DNA of 64,000 nt from Marinirhabdus sp963793275. Its GTDB lineage: Bacteria > Bacteroidota > Bacteroidia > Flavobacteriales > Flavobacteriaceae. The DNA lies in the NCBI GenBank assembly GCA_963793275.1, contig CAWBZL010000004.1, forward strand, positions 248,001 through 312,000, in the 5' to 3' direction. Numbering within the stretch: the first letter of the stretch is position 1; every line of letters starts with the position of its first letter. Positions 45,443 to 54,045 of this stretch are shown piece after piece. The position numbers and the translations under genes are program-made. The notes under the pieces are model-generated. The model had not been told where the DNA came from and did no database searches. It saw only the letters and a list, made by a program, of their open reading frames with translations.

Positions 45443-46945
45443 TTAATTCAGTTTATGATATGCCAGATACTCCGCCAAATTCCACGAAAGAAAATTTTTG
45501 TGTTCCCATTTTTCTGAAAAAGCTTCATTTCTGGTTGTTATTTTTTGAAGATACTCCTGGTGATTCATTGTAAAATACGGATATGGATATTTTTTTTGCT
45601 GAAAATTATAGGTGGCGTCCAATATAGATTTAGTAGTAGTAAGATGTGGAAGCGTTTTGTCTGAAAGGGTAGACAGATATTCCAAATGCAAATAAGCCGA
45701 ATCTGCATGCGCAAAATTATACTTCGCAATAACCGAATCCCACGGCACCAGGCTGCTAAAAATTAAAATTAGATAGAGCGCCAACGTATTTTTTTGAAAT
45801 AGATAATACGATGTTTTGGTATGCTTTATTTTTTTGAAAACTGTAAATAAACCAAATAGCACAAGTGCTAAAAACAACAATACACCAATACGTTTATAAG
45901 CCAGCGCAAAATACTTAATGTACCAGAAATTTCTTATTGCTACAGATATTGCCAACACGGCATTTTGTGCAATCCATATATACGCAAGGTACTTAAGCCA
46001 GTTATTATTTTTGTAAAAGTTAAGATTTCCCCGAAAAAAGTAAAGCACCACCGCAATAGAAATTAGGATAGAAATAATGAGCAAATAAGTGCCTTCGTGA
46101 ACAAATTGCTTGAGTGTTTCTCCATCCCATTCAAAATTAAACCACACTAAATTGATGTCGAAAATATTCAGGAAAAGAAGTAGTACGTTAAGTGTGACCA
46201 ATAGAAAAACACCCGCTTTGTATTCGCTTTTTAGTGCCGAAAGTTTAAAGTAACATCTCTGTCTTTTTTTATTCCGGGTAAGCTTTTCAGTTGCATTTTC
46301 TTCGTGTTTTTCTATGGAAGGAACGTGTACCCGGTACAATAAAAAGACACTAAGTGCCGTACTAAAAATAAAAGTGAAAACCAGAGGGAGATTTATGTTT
46401 TCGTACATTAAGGTAATCGTGTTTTGCAACATTTCGCCAAAGACACCTAGATAGTCACCAAAAACAGGGTTGGAAAAGCTGTAAATAGTTACAAAAACGA
46501 CAATGATAAAGACCGGAAAAATAAATATCCTGCTACGCCATAACACGTTCCCCACTTTTATACCGCCTGCACTACGACCAAAAAAGCGTTGGCCAAATGC
46601 AATTTGAGAAGTGAAGAACGAAATAAATGAAGCGCCAAAACCACTGAATAGAGATTTTATGGCTTCAAAATTAAGCACACCTACAAAGAGGAATCCAGCC
46701 AGAAAGTGAACCACATACACGTATATTGAATAGGTAATTACTGTAAAAATACCTGTAAGTAACATGCCTGCAAGTGTTGTTTTTAATAGGTTGCTTTGTG
46801 TAGAAAGTTGCTTAGTTAAAAATAGCCACGCTACAAAAAGGACTTCAAAAATGAGGAGATTAAGACCAATACCTTGTTTGTAAAAGAGAAATGTGAGTAT
46901 AACGGCACTAAGGAAAACTACTGGCAACGAGTTTTTAAATTGCAT
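45443..46945 (-). CDS. DUF4173/DUF4153-type polytopic membrane protein
   Basis: A 500-residue protein with about a dozen hydrophobic segments. The middle has family-like patterns such as EYKAGVFLLVTLNVLLLFLN, WFNFEWDGETLKQFVHEGTY and LAYIWIAQNAVLAISVAIRN, which fit the DUF4173/DUF4153 group found in Bacteroidetes and Firmicutes. Function is unknown. It stands alone, with 295 bp of unannotated DNA on one side (45148-45442, no feature seen) and about 100 bp on the other. A near-match -7 box (TAACTTTC) lies just before its ATG. Confidence 0.8.
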   Translation of the reverse strand: MQFKNSLPVVFLSAVILTFLFYKQGIGLNLLIFEVLFVAWLFLTKQLSTQSNLLKTTLAGMLLTGIFTVITYSIYVYVVHFLAGFLFVGVLNFEAIKSLFSGFGASFISFFTSQIAFGQRFFGRSAGGIKVGNVLWRSRIFIFPVFIIVVFVTIYSFSNPVFGDYLGVFGEMLQNTITLMYENINLPLVFTFIFSTALSVFLLYRVHVPSIEKHEENATEKLTRNKKRQRCYFKLSALKSEYKAGVFLLVTLNVLLLFLNIFDINLVWFNFEWDGETLKQFVHEGTYLLIISILISIAVVLYFFRGNLNFYKNNNWLKYLAYIWIAQNAVLAISVAIRNFWYIKYFALAYKRIGVLLFLALVLFGLFTVFKKIKHTKTSYYLFQKNTLALYLILIFSSLVPWDSVIAKYNFAHADSAYLHLEYLSTLSDKTLPHLTTTKSILDATYNFQQKKYPYPYFTMNHQEYLQKITTRNEAFSEKWEHKNFLSWNLAEYLAYHKLN

Positions 46946-47044
46946 CTGGAAATAATTTGAAAGTTAGATGTAATTTTATTTCGCCGGCATTGTTTTAAAA
47001 GGGCTCTGGAAACCCAAGTGAGTATGCCTATTAGATAGCAGGTG

Positions 47045-47476
47045 TTAAGATTGGTTGCGTTGTGGGAAAAATAAACGGTGTAATTTTCCCACCACTAAAT
47101 TTCCCAATGGAAAGTACAATCCAAAAAATAAAGCCATACCCAATGCAAAATTCCGGATACCGAAGAATTCTTCGATGCTGTTATTTGGGTAGGCGTAGGA
47201 GGTTTCAAAATAATACCCTCCAAATTCCAGCAAGCCCATCGCAACCAATCCGTAGGCGTATTGTTCTAAAAAAGGTCTTCCTTTCAGCAAAATTGAAATA
47301 GGGATCATGTACAATCCATAACAGGTAAAAACCTGCCACCAGTTATTGAACTTGGCAATTTCGGCCCAAGAGCCAAAGGCATCCATACCAAACCCCCAGG
47401 GAATATAGACCAATACATAAATAACGTATAAGGAAAGAGGTGCTTCCTGAAGTTTTGCAACTAGTGTTTTAAGCAT
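47045..47476 (-). CDS. Hypothetical four-helix membrane protein
   Basis: About 143 residues starting at ATG 47474-47476 (MLKTLVAKLQEAPLSLYVIY). Four hydrophobic segments are visible (YVIYVLVYIPWGFGMDAFG, CYGLYMIPISILL, AYGLVAMGLLEFGG and LGMALFFGLYFPLGNLVVG). A longer frame up to 47524 would overlap the upstream gene by 29 bases and lacks a better start. No family is recognised. It is 20 bp downstream of the next gene on the same strand and may be co-transcribed with it. Confidence 0.65.
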   Translation of the reverse strand: MLKTLVAKLQEAPLSLYVIYVLVYIPWGFGMDAFGSWAEIAKFNNWWQVFTCYGLYMIPISILLKGRPFLEQYAYGLVAMGLLEFGGYYFETSYAYPNNSIEEFFGIRNFALGMALFFGLYFPLGNLVVGKLHRLFFPQRNQS

Positions 47477-47495
47477 ACTTACAGTTTTGGGTATA

Positions 47496-48131
47496 TTATT
47501 GGTACTCAGTATAGGCTTTGGCAACGTCGATCATACCCGCCTTTTTAAACTCCTTCTTTTCTATACGAGCAACAAAATCCGGATTGTCTTTAAAATAGAT
47601 GGCTAGTGATTTTCTTACCATACTATTCGGCAGTCCTTTACCACTAACAATGTATGCTTTTTCTTCTTCAGGTCGCTGAAACAGGAAATATACCGACGTC
47701 CAAAAGGAATTGGCACCCGTCACGGCAATCATCTTTCCTTTTCGATCAATCTTGTAGCGTTGGGAAAGGAAAAATTCTTTTATTTTAGGATGTGAATAAT
47801 ATAAAAGCATCCAATACTTTCCATTTTTTTCCTTTTCAAATTCTTTTCCGAAAGATTTGTAAAGATGTACTGCACTTCCTCTTGTAAACAGAAACTGATC
47901 TCCTTTTTCTGAAGTGATTAAAATTTGATACACGGCATCATCCTCAAATTTTTCAACCTCTCCTTTTTCTGAAGTTTTGAATTCTATTTGAGTATCTAGT
48001 AACTGATTTGAAGGTAGTTTTGCGAAACCATCCTTAATTGTACCATCTGCCATTAAGAGTTTTGCTTCGTAGTATTTAGCCTGAGCGCATACCGTGCTTA
48101 AAATAAAAAAGAGGAGTAGAAGTTTTTTCAT
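47496..48131 (-). CDS. Secreted hypothetical protein
   Basis: A 211-residue exported protein with a signal peptide (LLLLFFILSTVCAQA). The mature part begins with a beta-rich YYEAKLLMADGTIKDGFAKL and contains DDAVYQILITSEKGDQF. Such sequences resemble small uncharacterised Bacteroidetes proteins with an LSm-like or PepSY-like beta core, but no domain is assigned. Function unknown. Confidence 0.7.
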   Translation of the reverse strand: MKKLLLLFFILSTVCAQAKYYEAKLLMADGTIKDGFAKLPSNQLLDTQIEFKTSEKGEVEKFEDDAVYQILITSEKGDQFLFTRGSAVHLYKSFGKEFEKEKNGKYWMLLYYSHPKIKEFFLSQRYKIDRKGKMIAVTGANSFWTSVYFLFQRPEEEKAYIVSGKGLPNSMVRKSLAIYFKDNPDFVARIEKKEFKKAGMIDVAKAYTEYQ

Positions 48132-48148
48132 AAGAGTTTGTTGTTTTT

Positions 48149-48156
48149 CAAATATA
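48149..48156 (-). promoter_or_regulatory. -7 box of the secreted hypothetical gene
   Basis: TATATTTG on the minus strand, 17 bases before the ATG at 48131. Confidence 0.5.
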
Positions 48157-48190
48157 GAATTATTCTGTGTTTAGCGCCTTTAAAGAAAAA

Positions 48191-49273
48191 TTATTCTTCG
48201 CCATAAATTCCAATAACCAGCACACCTTCGGCATTCATATGCGCACGGTACATGCCTGCGGTGTTAAATTCCATAGAGACGTTTCCGTCTTTGTCTATGG
48301 CTACAATCCCACCATTACCACCTAATTCCGGCACTTTATTTTGTATCACCTCTACGGCGGCTTCTTCCAATGACACCCCTTTATACTCCATCATAGCAGA
48401 AATGTCGTGCGCCACCATAGCGCGTATAAAATATTCACCCCACCCCGTAGAAGAAACGGCACAGGTTGCATTATTAGCATAAGTTCCGGCACCAATAATA
48501 GGAGCGTCTCCAATACGATTCCAGCGTTTGTTGGTCATCCCTCCTGTAGAGGTTCCCGCAGCAAGGTTGCCGTTTTTATCTAAAGCTGCGCAACCCACCG
48601 TTCCAAATTTTGAGTTTTTGATGTATGGATCGAACGAAGAGGGAGATGATGAAGAAACCGAAGCTGTTTTCAATTCTTTCTCTTTAACACGTTGTAATGA
48701 TTGAAACCTGTTTTCGGTAAAAAAATACGATGGATCCATTATTTCGAAACCTCTTTCCTGTGCGAAAATTTCGGCTCCTTTTCCAGCCAAAAGGACATGT
48801 GGAGAATTGTTCATGACTTCCAGGGCAAGATTTATGGGGTTTTTAATGGTAGTAACCCCTGCAACAGCTCCGGCATCCAGCGTAGCGCCATCCATAACAG
48901 AGGCGTCCAGTTCGTTTGTTTCGTCGTGGGTAAACACCGCGCCTTTTCCTGCATTGAAAAGAGGCGAATCTTCCATAATATTAATGGTTTTGGTTACCGC
49001 TTCCATAGCGGTCCCTCCATTTTCTAAGATTTCATGTCCAACTCGAATGGCTTCTTCCAATTTCAACTTGTATGCTTTTTCTAAAGAGTCTGTCATATTC
49101 TCCTTCAGGATCGTGCCCGCTCCTCCGTGGATCACAATTCCAAAAGTGGGTTGCATTTCATCGATTTTTTCAGTTTCAGCATCGGAAATTGACGTTTTAG
49201 AGGGGGCCTCGTTAACGTTTTTACAGCTTAAAAGCACAAAAAATCCGATTAAAAGTGTTAAAATTCGGTTCAT
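48191..49273 (-). CDS. Isoaspartyl peptidase/L-asparaginase, Ntn-hydrolase lipoprotein
   Basis: A 360-residue plant-type asparaginase family protein. A lipoprotein signal (LLIGFFVLLSC) would place it on the cell envelope. The family core GIVIHGGAGTI (about 44-54), NAGKGAVFTHDETNELDASV and the autoprocessing site KFGTVGCAALDKNGNLAAG are present. The Thr of GTVG becomes the N-terminal nucleophile after self-cleavage. These enzymes cleave isoaspartyl peptides and often asparagine. An earlier in-frame start at 49294 would spoil the signal peptide, so ATG 49273 is chosen. Confidence 0.94.
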   Translation of the reverse strand: MNRILTLLIGFFVLLSCKNVNEAPSKTSISDAETEKIDEMQPTFGIVIHGGAGTILKENMTDSLEKAYKLKLEEAIRVGHEILENGGTAMEAVTKTINIMEDSPLFNAGKGAVFTHDETNELDASVMDGATLDAGAVAGVTTIKNPINLALEVMNNSPHVLLAGKGAEIFAQERGFEIMDPSYFFTENRFQSLQRVKEKELKTASVSSSSPSSFDPYIKNSKFGTVGCAALDKNGNLAAGTSTGGMTNKRWNRIGDAPIIGAGTYANNATCAVSSTGWGEYFIRAMVAHDISAMMEYKGVSLEEAAVEVIQNKVPELGGNGGIVAIDKDGNVSMEFNTAGMYRAHMNAEGVLVIGIYGEE

Positions 49274-49432
49274 GTGTAATTTTTTTTCGTTCAAGTTTAA
49301 ATATACTACAAAATCCCGTACTCAAAGGGATGAGCGTCATTTTTTTGTAGGAAAAAAAGGTCGTATTTGTAAGAAATTCCGATGAAATACACTTAAAATC
49401 GGATTAAGTGCGCTTTCGAATCAAATTTTTTA

Positions 49433-49440
49433 TATATTTG
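49433..49440 (+). promoter_or_regulatory. -7 box of the CAP lipoprotein gene
   Basis: TATATTTG matches the consensus, 38 bases before the ATG at 49479. Confidence 0.45.
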
Positions 49441-49478
49441 ATTCAACATCATGCCCCAAATTTGATGCCCCCCAAATT

Positions 49479-49985
49479 ATGAAACTTATCAAAACCACCC
49501 TACTTGCTATGGTATTATTAATGACCGTAGCTTCATGCTCAAAAGAAGAAGAAGTAGTAGTAACCGAAGAAGTAAACTACTCGATTGATCTAAACCTAGC
49601 CAACGAAACCGATTGGGCTATGGCAGACGAAATTCTTAAACTCGTAAATGACCACCGCGAAAGCCAGGGTCTTACCCGTATCATGAGAGATCAAACCTAT
49701 GCATCTGCCTATGCGGTAGATCACACACAATATATGATTGATCAGGAAGCTATTAGTCACGATAACTTTGGTGTTCGCTCCAGTGCGTTAAAAGATCAGG
49801 GCGCAGTAATTGTAGGTGAGAATGTTGCCTTTGGTTATGATACAGCCGAAAAAGTTGTAAATGCCTGGCTTAATAGCCCGGGTCACCTTAGTACTATTGA
49901 AGGATTATACACACATTCTGGTTTCGGTATTGTGAAAAATGCCAGCGGACAGATTTATTTTACACAACTTTTTTATAAGAAGTAA
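49479..49985 (+). CDS. CAP-domain (SCP/PR1) lipoprotein
   Basis: A 168-residue lipoprotein with lipobox TVASC (Cys about 20), then an acidic spacer (KEEEVVVTEEVNY) and a CAP domain (about 45-168). CAP motifs are clear: VNDHRESQGL, HTQYMIDQEAISHDNFGVR, VIVGENVAFGYDTAEKVVNAWLNSPGH (split over about 100-130) and the final HSGFGIVKNASGQIYFTQLF. CAP proteins bind lipids or sterols, or act as proteases, in various organisms. The bacterial role is unknown. No operon partner is evident. Confidence 0.92.
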   Translation: MKLIKTTLLAMVLLMTVASCSKEEEVVVTEEVNYSIDLNLANETDWAMADEILKLVNDHRESQGLTRIMRDQTYASAYAVDHTQYMIDQEAISHDNFGVRSSALKDQGAVIVGENVAFGYDTAEKVVNAWLNSPGHLSTIEGLYTHSGFGIVKNASGQIYFTQLFYKK

Positions 49986-50052
49986 ACTACTTTTCCCTTT
50001 CATAATTTAAACCATTTGCCGTATTTTTATGCAAACACATAATACTACGGCA

Positions 50053-50589
50053 ATGGCAATTTTAAAACCTTTCAATTTAAATAAATGGGTAGAAGATAAC
50101 AGAGAACTTCTAAAACCTCCCGTTGGGAATAAAAATCTTTATAAAGAAGCAGATGATTACATCGTAATGATCGTAGGAGGTCCCAACGCCCGCAAAGATT
50201 ATCACTATAACGAAACCGAAGAATTGTTTTACCAGCTTGAGGGTAACATTCAGGTTCATATACAGGAAAACGGTAAAAAACGCACTATGGAACTGGGTCC
50301 TGGAGATATGTACCTCCATCCGGCCAAAGTACCGCATTCCCCTGTGAGGGAAGCAGGCTCTATTGGATTGGTAGTAGAGCGTAAACGCCAGGACTTAGAA
50401 GGTAAAGATGGCTTGCTCTGGTTTTGCGATACCTGTAATAATAAACTGCACGAAGTATATTTTCCGCTAAACGATGTGGAAAAAGATTTCCTACAACATT
50501 TTAAAGATTTCTACGGAAGTAAAGAATTACGCACTTGTAATAACTGTGGGACGGTAATGCCTACTGATGATAGGTTTGTTGGAGATTAA
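50053..50589 (+). CDS. nbaC: 3-hydroxyanthranilate 3,4-dioxygenase
   Basis: A 178-residue cupin that opens the ring of 3-hydroxyanthranilate to 2-amino-3-carboxymuconate semialdehyde in the kynurenine route from tryptophan. The Fe(II) ligands lie in KDYHYNETEELFYQLEG (His and Glu) and HPAKVPHSPVRE (His). Two C-terminal CxxC pairs (CDTCNNKLHE, CNNCGTVMP) form the rubredoxin-like zinc/iron site of bacterial enzymes. ATG 50053 (MAILKPFNLNKW) fits homologues; eight upstream in-frame codons are doubtful. No other kynurenine gene is seen within the window. Confidence 0.95.
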   Translation: MAILKPFNLNKWVEDNRELLKPPVGNKNLYKEADDYIVMIVGGPNARKDYHYNETEELFYQLEGNIQVHIQENGKKRTMELGPGDMYLHPAKVPHSPVREAGSIGLVVERKRQDLEGKDGLLWFCDTCNNKLHEVYFPLNDVEKDFLQHFKDFYGSKELRTCNNCGTVMPTDDRFVGD

Positions 50590-50592
50590 TGC

Positions 50593-51048
50593 ATGTTAGG
50601 CAAACTCTATAGGAGAATTTACTTTAAAGTTCCGGACTGGCTTATGTCAAGGTTTCTGAACAAGGAACATCTATGGATATTAAAGTTTTTATCGAAATAT
50701 GGGCACTATAAAAATAGAATGCTCATTTCTGAAAAAGCTTCGCAACTTACTAATGAAAATCAGATTGAAATTCTCGACATCTTATTGGATGATAAAATTT
50801 CGGTGATTTCACGTAATGCAATTAAAATAGGTGCGTTATTACTTCGGTCTAAGGATATACGGCAAAGAGTTTCAATTAAAGAAATTTACTGGAATACCCG
50901 TGAAGCAGAACTTTCAGAAAAACAAAAACGTATTGCTGAAATTTTAAAAGGATCCACCAATCATAAGCGTAAATTTTCAGAAGGAAATACCCTAGCAAAT
51001 ATGAAGAATATGCTTAAAAAGCCCATGAATACCGGTAAATGGTTTTAA
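50593..51048 (+). CDS. Hypothetical alpha-helical protein
   Basis: A 151-residue protein beginning four bases after the dioxygenase stop, so it is probably co-transcribed. It is Lys/Ile/Leu-rich with helical repeats reminiscent of HEAT-type sequence (ISEKASQLTNENQIEILDIL and VISRNAIKIGALLLRSKDI), and lacks signal peptide or membrane segments. No family recognised. It precedes a damaged hypothetical gene directly (TAA followed at once by ATG). Confidence 0.65.
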   Translation: MLGKLYRRIYFKVPDWLMSRFLNKEHLWILKFLSKYGHYKNRMLISEKASQLTNENQIEILDILLDDKISVISRNAIKIGALLLRSKDIRQRVSIKEIYWNTREAELSEKQKRIAEILKGSTNHKRKFSEGNTLANMKNMLKKPMNTGKWF

Positions 51049-51550
51049 ATGATGTTTACTTTCGAGAGCACCAGAAAAGTTTTCTTACTACTAGCAGGGA
51101 TTGGTTTTTTTGTGGTATTCTTATTTATAGGTCTGCTTTATTATACCTTAAGAACGAAAACCGCGGATATTTCGGCCCAAACCCCATTTGTAACCTTTAT
51201 AAAAAAAAATAATACTGGGGCAGGACGCTATTCTGGTTGCCAATGATGAACATTTTGTTTATGAAGAGCCTTTGTATCTTGATGCCGTAGGGTCGAAATT
51301 ATATGAAGGAACAAGTATCGCTCTTCGTCTTAAAAAGGGAGATACATTAATTATAATGAGTGCAAAAGATTTCAAAAACGGTACCAGTGGTTTTACGAGC
51401 ACGATTATATTTGGTGAAGTTCCTACCGGAAGGCCACCACAAGTAATCCCTTTTGAATTTTACCGGGAAAAACAATACATTGAAGAAACCAATTCCGGAA
51501 CGTTGGTTTTTACATTCAATGCGACAGAATGGAAGCAGGTAGAGGAATAA
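51049..51550 (+). pseudogene. Membrane-anchored hypothetical protein, frameshifted at an A9 run
   Basis: The first frame (51049-51246) encodes an N-terminal membrane helix (VFLLLAGIGFFVVFLFIGLLYY) and stops at TGA. The rest of the gene (DEHFVYEEPLYLDAVGSKLY and onward to KQVEE) continues in the next frame. Removing one A from the nine-A run at 51201-51209 joins both into a 166-residue protein (FIKKIILGQDAILVANDE at the junction). Because homopolymers are typical sites of sequencing error and of slippage, the reading could be an artefact, a phase-variable switch or true decay. No function is recognised. It starts directly after the preceding stop. Confidence 0.75.
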
Positions 51551-51574
51551 AAATTCTGTTCTCAACACTAATTT

Positions 51575-52123
51575 ATGCATTTAATACACCACTGCGAACT
51601 CTGCGACCATCAAAAAGTAAATTTGAAGGAAGGCAGTATATGTGGTATTACCCAAAGAAAACCAAATTTTCATCGTACCTGCTTACAAATTTCACTTTCC
51701 GAAAAATTTGAAGAAAAATTAAAACGTGCCAATATTGAATACCAAAAGGTTCAAAAAGATACATGGTGAGCCTATGCATACTCCTTTGTTTTTCTAACAA
51801 TGAGTAGTATGGTTTTTTATGGTTTGTATTGGTTTCTTGGATATATGGAGTACCTTTTTGAAAGTAGAAACTATGGTCTTGGTTACATTAGCATAGTTCC
51901 CATCGTTATTTTTGCCATCGGTTTTGTGCTTCTATCAATGGCTGTAGGGGCGTATAATAGATACCTAAAAGAGGTAGCAAAAACCACCCTTAAGAAAAAG
52001 CGGATAGATGATGTGTTGGTATTGTATAACATTACGTACACAATAGACATTGCCTTCGGGAAAAAATACCACGGCACTCAGGAAGTAGCGGTAGATTTGA
52101 AACTAAAAGGCACAAAAGCGTAA
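51575..52123 (+). pseudogene. Hypothetical protein interrupted by an in-frame TGA
   Basis: The frame from ATG 51575 (MHLIHHCELCDHQKVNLKEG) runs to TGA at 51767-51769 and then continues in the same frame with AYAYSFVFLTMSSMVFYGLY through TYTIDIAFGKKYHG to 52123. Total length would be 182 codons. The N-terminal part has a Cys-x2-Cys plus later Cys (zinc-finger-like CELCDHQK); the C-terminal part has two membrane helices. The TGA replaces a TGG-like codon (W next to W). One base change restores the gene. Known members look like this in Flavobacteria, as I recall. It could be sequence error, nonsense mutation or readthrough. Confidence 0.7.
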
Positions 52124-52191
52124 GAACAAGAATCATGAACACCTTTCATGTTGCAACCCGGAATTTTCTTTTCTGCCGTTTCAGAAAACCG

Positions 52192-52199
52192 TACCTTTG
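52192..52199 (+). promoter_or_regulatory. -7 box of the ALDH7 gene
   Basis: TACCTTTG matches TAnnTTTG. It leaves a leader of about 100 bases that contains a perfect 16-base palindrome. Confidence 0.5.
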
Positions 52200-52265
52200 C
52201 ACTTGAAAAATAAGGACTTAAAATTCTATATTCTTTCTTTAAAAAATAATCAGAATACTAATAAA

Positions 52266-52281
52266 GACAGCTCGAGCTGTC
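52266..52281. repeat. Perfect 16-base palindrome in the ALDH7 leader
   Basis: GACAGCTCGAGCTGTC equals its own reverse complement and ends 19 bases before the ATG. It could be a regulator operator, a small RNA hairpin near the ribosome site or a dispersed repeat. Confidence 0.55.
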
Positions 52282-52300
52282 GCAATAAATAATTAAAAAT

Positions 52301-53854
52301 ATGTCAACAGTAGCCACCGATTTCGGAATGGACAAAGCATTACAACAATTAGGATTAAAGGATGTAAACCACGGAACCTCCACTGGGAACAAATGGTTTA
52401 AAGGAGGAGCAGAGATAGCTTCGTATTCTCCCGTAGATGGAGCTTTAATTGGAAAAGTAACTACAACCACTAAAGAAGAGTACGAACAGGTAATCGCAAC
52501 AGCACAGGATGCTTTTTTGTCTTTTAGAGCAATGCCAGCACCACAGCGAGGCGAAATTGTACGCCAGTTTGGGAACAAATTACGTGAGTTAAAAGAACCA
52601 TTGGGAAAACTAGTTTCTTATGAGATGGGTAAATCTTTGCAGGAAGGATACGGTGAGGTACAGGAAATGATTGACATTTGTGACTTTGCCGTTGGATTAT
52701 CCAGACAATTAAACGGACAAACAATTCCGTCTGAGCGACCAGGACACGTTATGCGTGAGCAATGGCACTCTATTGGTATTGTTGGTATTATTTCGGCCTT
52801 TAATTTTCCAGTGGCTGTTTGGGCCTGGAACACTGCTTTGGCTTGGGTTTGTGGAGATGTTTGTGTGTGGAAAGGAAGTGAAAAAGCACCATTATGTGCC
52901 GTTGCCTGCCAGAACATTATTGCTATGGTTTTAAAAGAAAATAACCTTCCGGAAGGAGTTTCTTCTATCATTAATGGCGATTATAAAGTAGGTGAATGGA
53001 TGACGCAGGATACAAGAATTCCATTAATTTCGGCAACAGGTTCTACAAGAATGGGGCGTATCGTAGGAGCTACTGTAGCAGAACGTTTTGGTAAATCTTT
53101 ACTGGAATTAGGTGGTAACAATGCTATTATTATCACTCCAACCGCAGATCTTAAAGTAGTAGTGCCGGGTGCCGTTTTTGGTGCCGTAGGTACGTGTGGC
53201 CAGCGTTGTACCTCAACTAGAAGGTTAATTATTCACGAAAGTGTATATGATAAGGTTAGAGATGCCATTGTTGGTGCGTATAAGCAAATTGTTATTGGGA
53301 ATCCGTTGGATGAAAGTAACCACGTAGGCCCATTAATCGATAAAGATGCCGTAGACACCTATTTAAAAGCTATTGAAAAAGCAAAAAAAGAAGGTGGAAA
53401 TGTGTTGGTTGAAGGTGGTGTTCTTGAAGGAAAAGGATACGAAAGCGGTTGCTACGTAAAACCGGCTATTATTGAAGCAGAAAACAGTTTTGAAATTGTA
53501 CAGCACGAAACTTTTGCGCCTATTTTATACCTTATGAAATACAGTGGCGATGTAGAAAACGCAATCGCAAAGCAAAACGGTGTGGCGCAGGGATTATCCA
53601 GTGCGATTATGACCAACGAAATGAAGGAAGCCGAAAAATTCCTGTCGTTTGCAGGAAGTGATTGTGGAATTGCCAACGTAAACATAGGAACTTCAGGCGC
53701 GGAGATTGGTGGTGCCTTTGGTGGTGAAAAAGAAACCGGTGGCGGACGCGAGTCTGGAAGTGATGCCTGGAAAGTATATATGAGAAGACAGACCAATACT
53801 GTGAATTATAGTGATGAATTGCCGCTAGCTCAGGGAATTAAATTCGATTTATAG
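52301..53854 (+). CDS. amaB: ALDH7-family aldehyde dehydrogenase (alpha-aminoadipic semialdehyde type)
   Basis: A 517-residue NAD(P)-dependent dehydrogenase. Sequence features match ALDH7/antiquitin rather than generic aldehyde dehydrogenases: GAVGTCGQRCTSTRRLI with the catalytic Cys (near 302), LLELGGNNAIII with the catalytic Glu, the C-terminal signature AEIGGAFGGEKETGGGRESG and LPLAQGIKFDL. ALDH7 oxidises alpha-aminoadipic semialdehyde/piperideine-6-carboxylate in lysine breakdown. Substrate is inferred from family. It has its own promoter and a strong terminator, so it is monocistronic. Confidence 0.95.
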   Translation: MSTVATDFGMDKALQQLGLKDVNHGTSTGNKWFKGGAEIASYSPVDGALIGKVTTTTKEEYEQVIATAQDAFLSFRAMPAPQRGEIVRQFGNKLRELKEPLGKLVSYEMGKSLQEGYGEVQEMIDICDFAVGLSRQLNGQTIPSERPGHVMREQWHSIGIVGIISAFNFPVAVWAWNTALAWVCGDVCVWKGSEKAPLCAVACQNIIAMVLKENNLPEGVSSIINGDYKVGEWMTQDTRIPLISATGSTRMGRIVGATVAERFGKSLLELGGNNAIIITPTADLKVVVPGAVFGAVGTCGQRCTSTRRLIIHESVYDKVRDAIVGAYKQIVIGNPLDESNHVGPLIDKDAVDTYLKAIEKAKKEGGNVLVEGGVLEGKGYESGCYVKPAIIEAENSFEIVQHETFAPILYLMKYSGDVENAIAKQNGVAQGLSSAIMTNEMKEAEKFLSFAGSDCGIANVNIGTSGAEIGGAFGGEKETGGGRESGSDAWKVYMRRQTNTVNYSDELPLAQGIKFDL

Positions 53855-53938
53855 GAACAAAACCTTAAATTCAGGTCGAGTTAGTTTTAATAACTATTTT
53901 TTTAGGTACTGAAACTTATCTTGAAAACAGATAAAGTA

Positions 53939-53972
53939 AACCCGTTCAATTTATTTTGAATGGGTTTTTTTT
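53939..53972 (+). terminator. Intrinsic terminator of ALDH7
   Basis: AACCCGTTCAA pairs with TTGAATGGGTT (one G:T wobble) around a short loop and is followed by eight Ts, about 85 bases past the ALDH7 stop. Confidence 0.85.
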
Positions 53973-54045
53973 GCGGTATTCTTAAATCATCTTCTTTTTT
54001 TAGAACTAGTAAATACTTCAATTCATTTTCATACGTTCTATCGGT

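Noticed and set aside
48807..49385. 192-codon open frame antisense to the isoaspartyl peptidase
   Set aside because: It mirrors the real gene on the other strand, has no recognisable family, and its composition follows from the codons of the peptidase.
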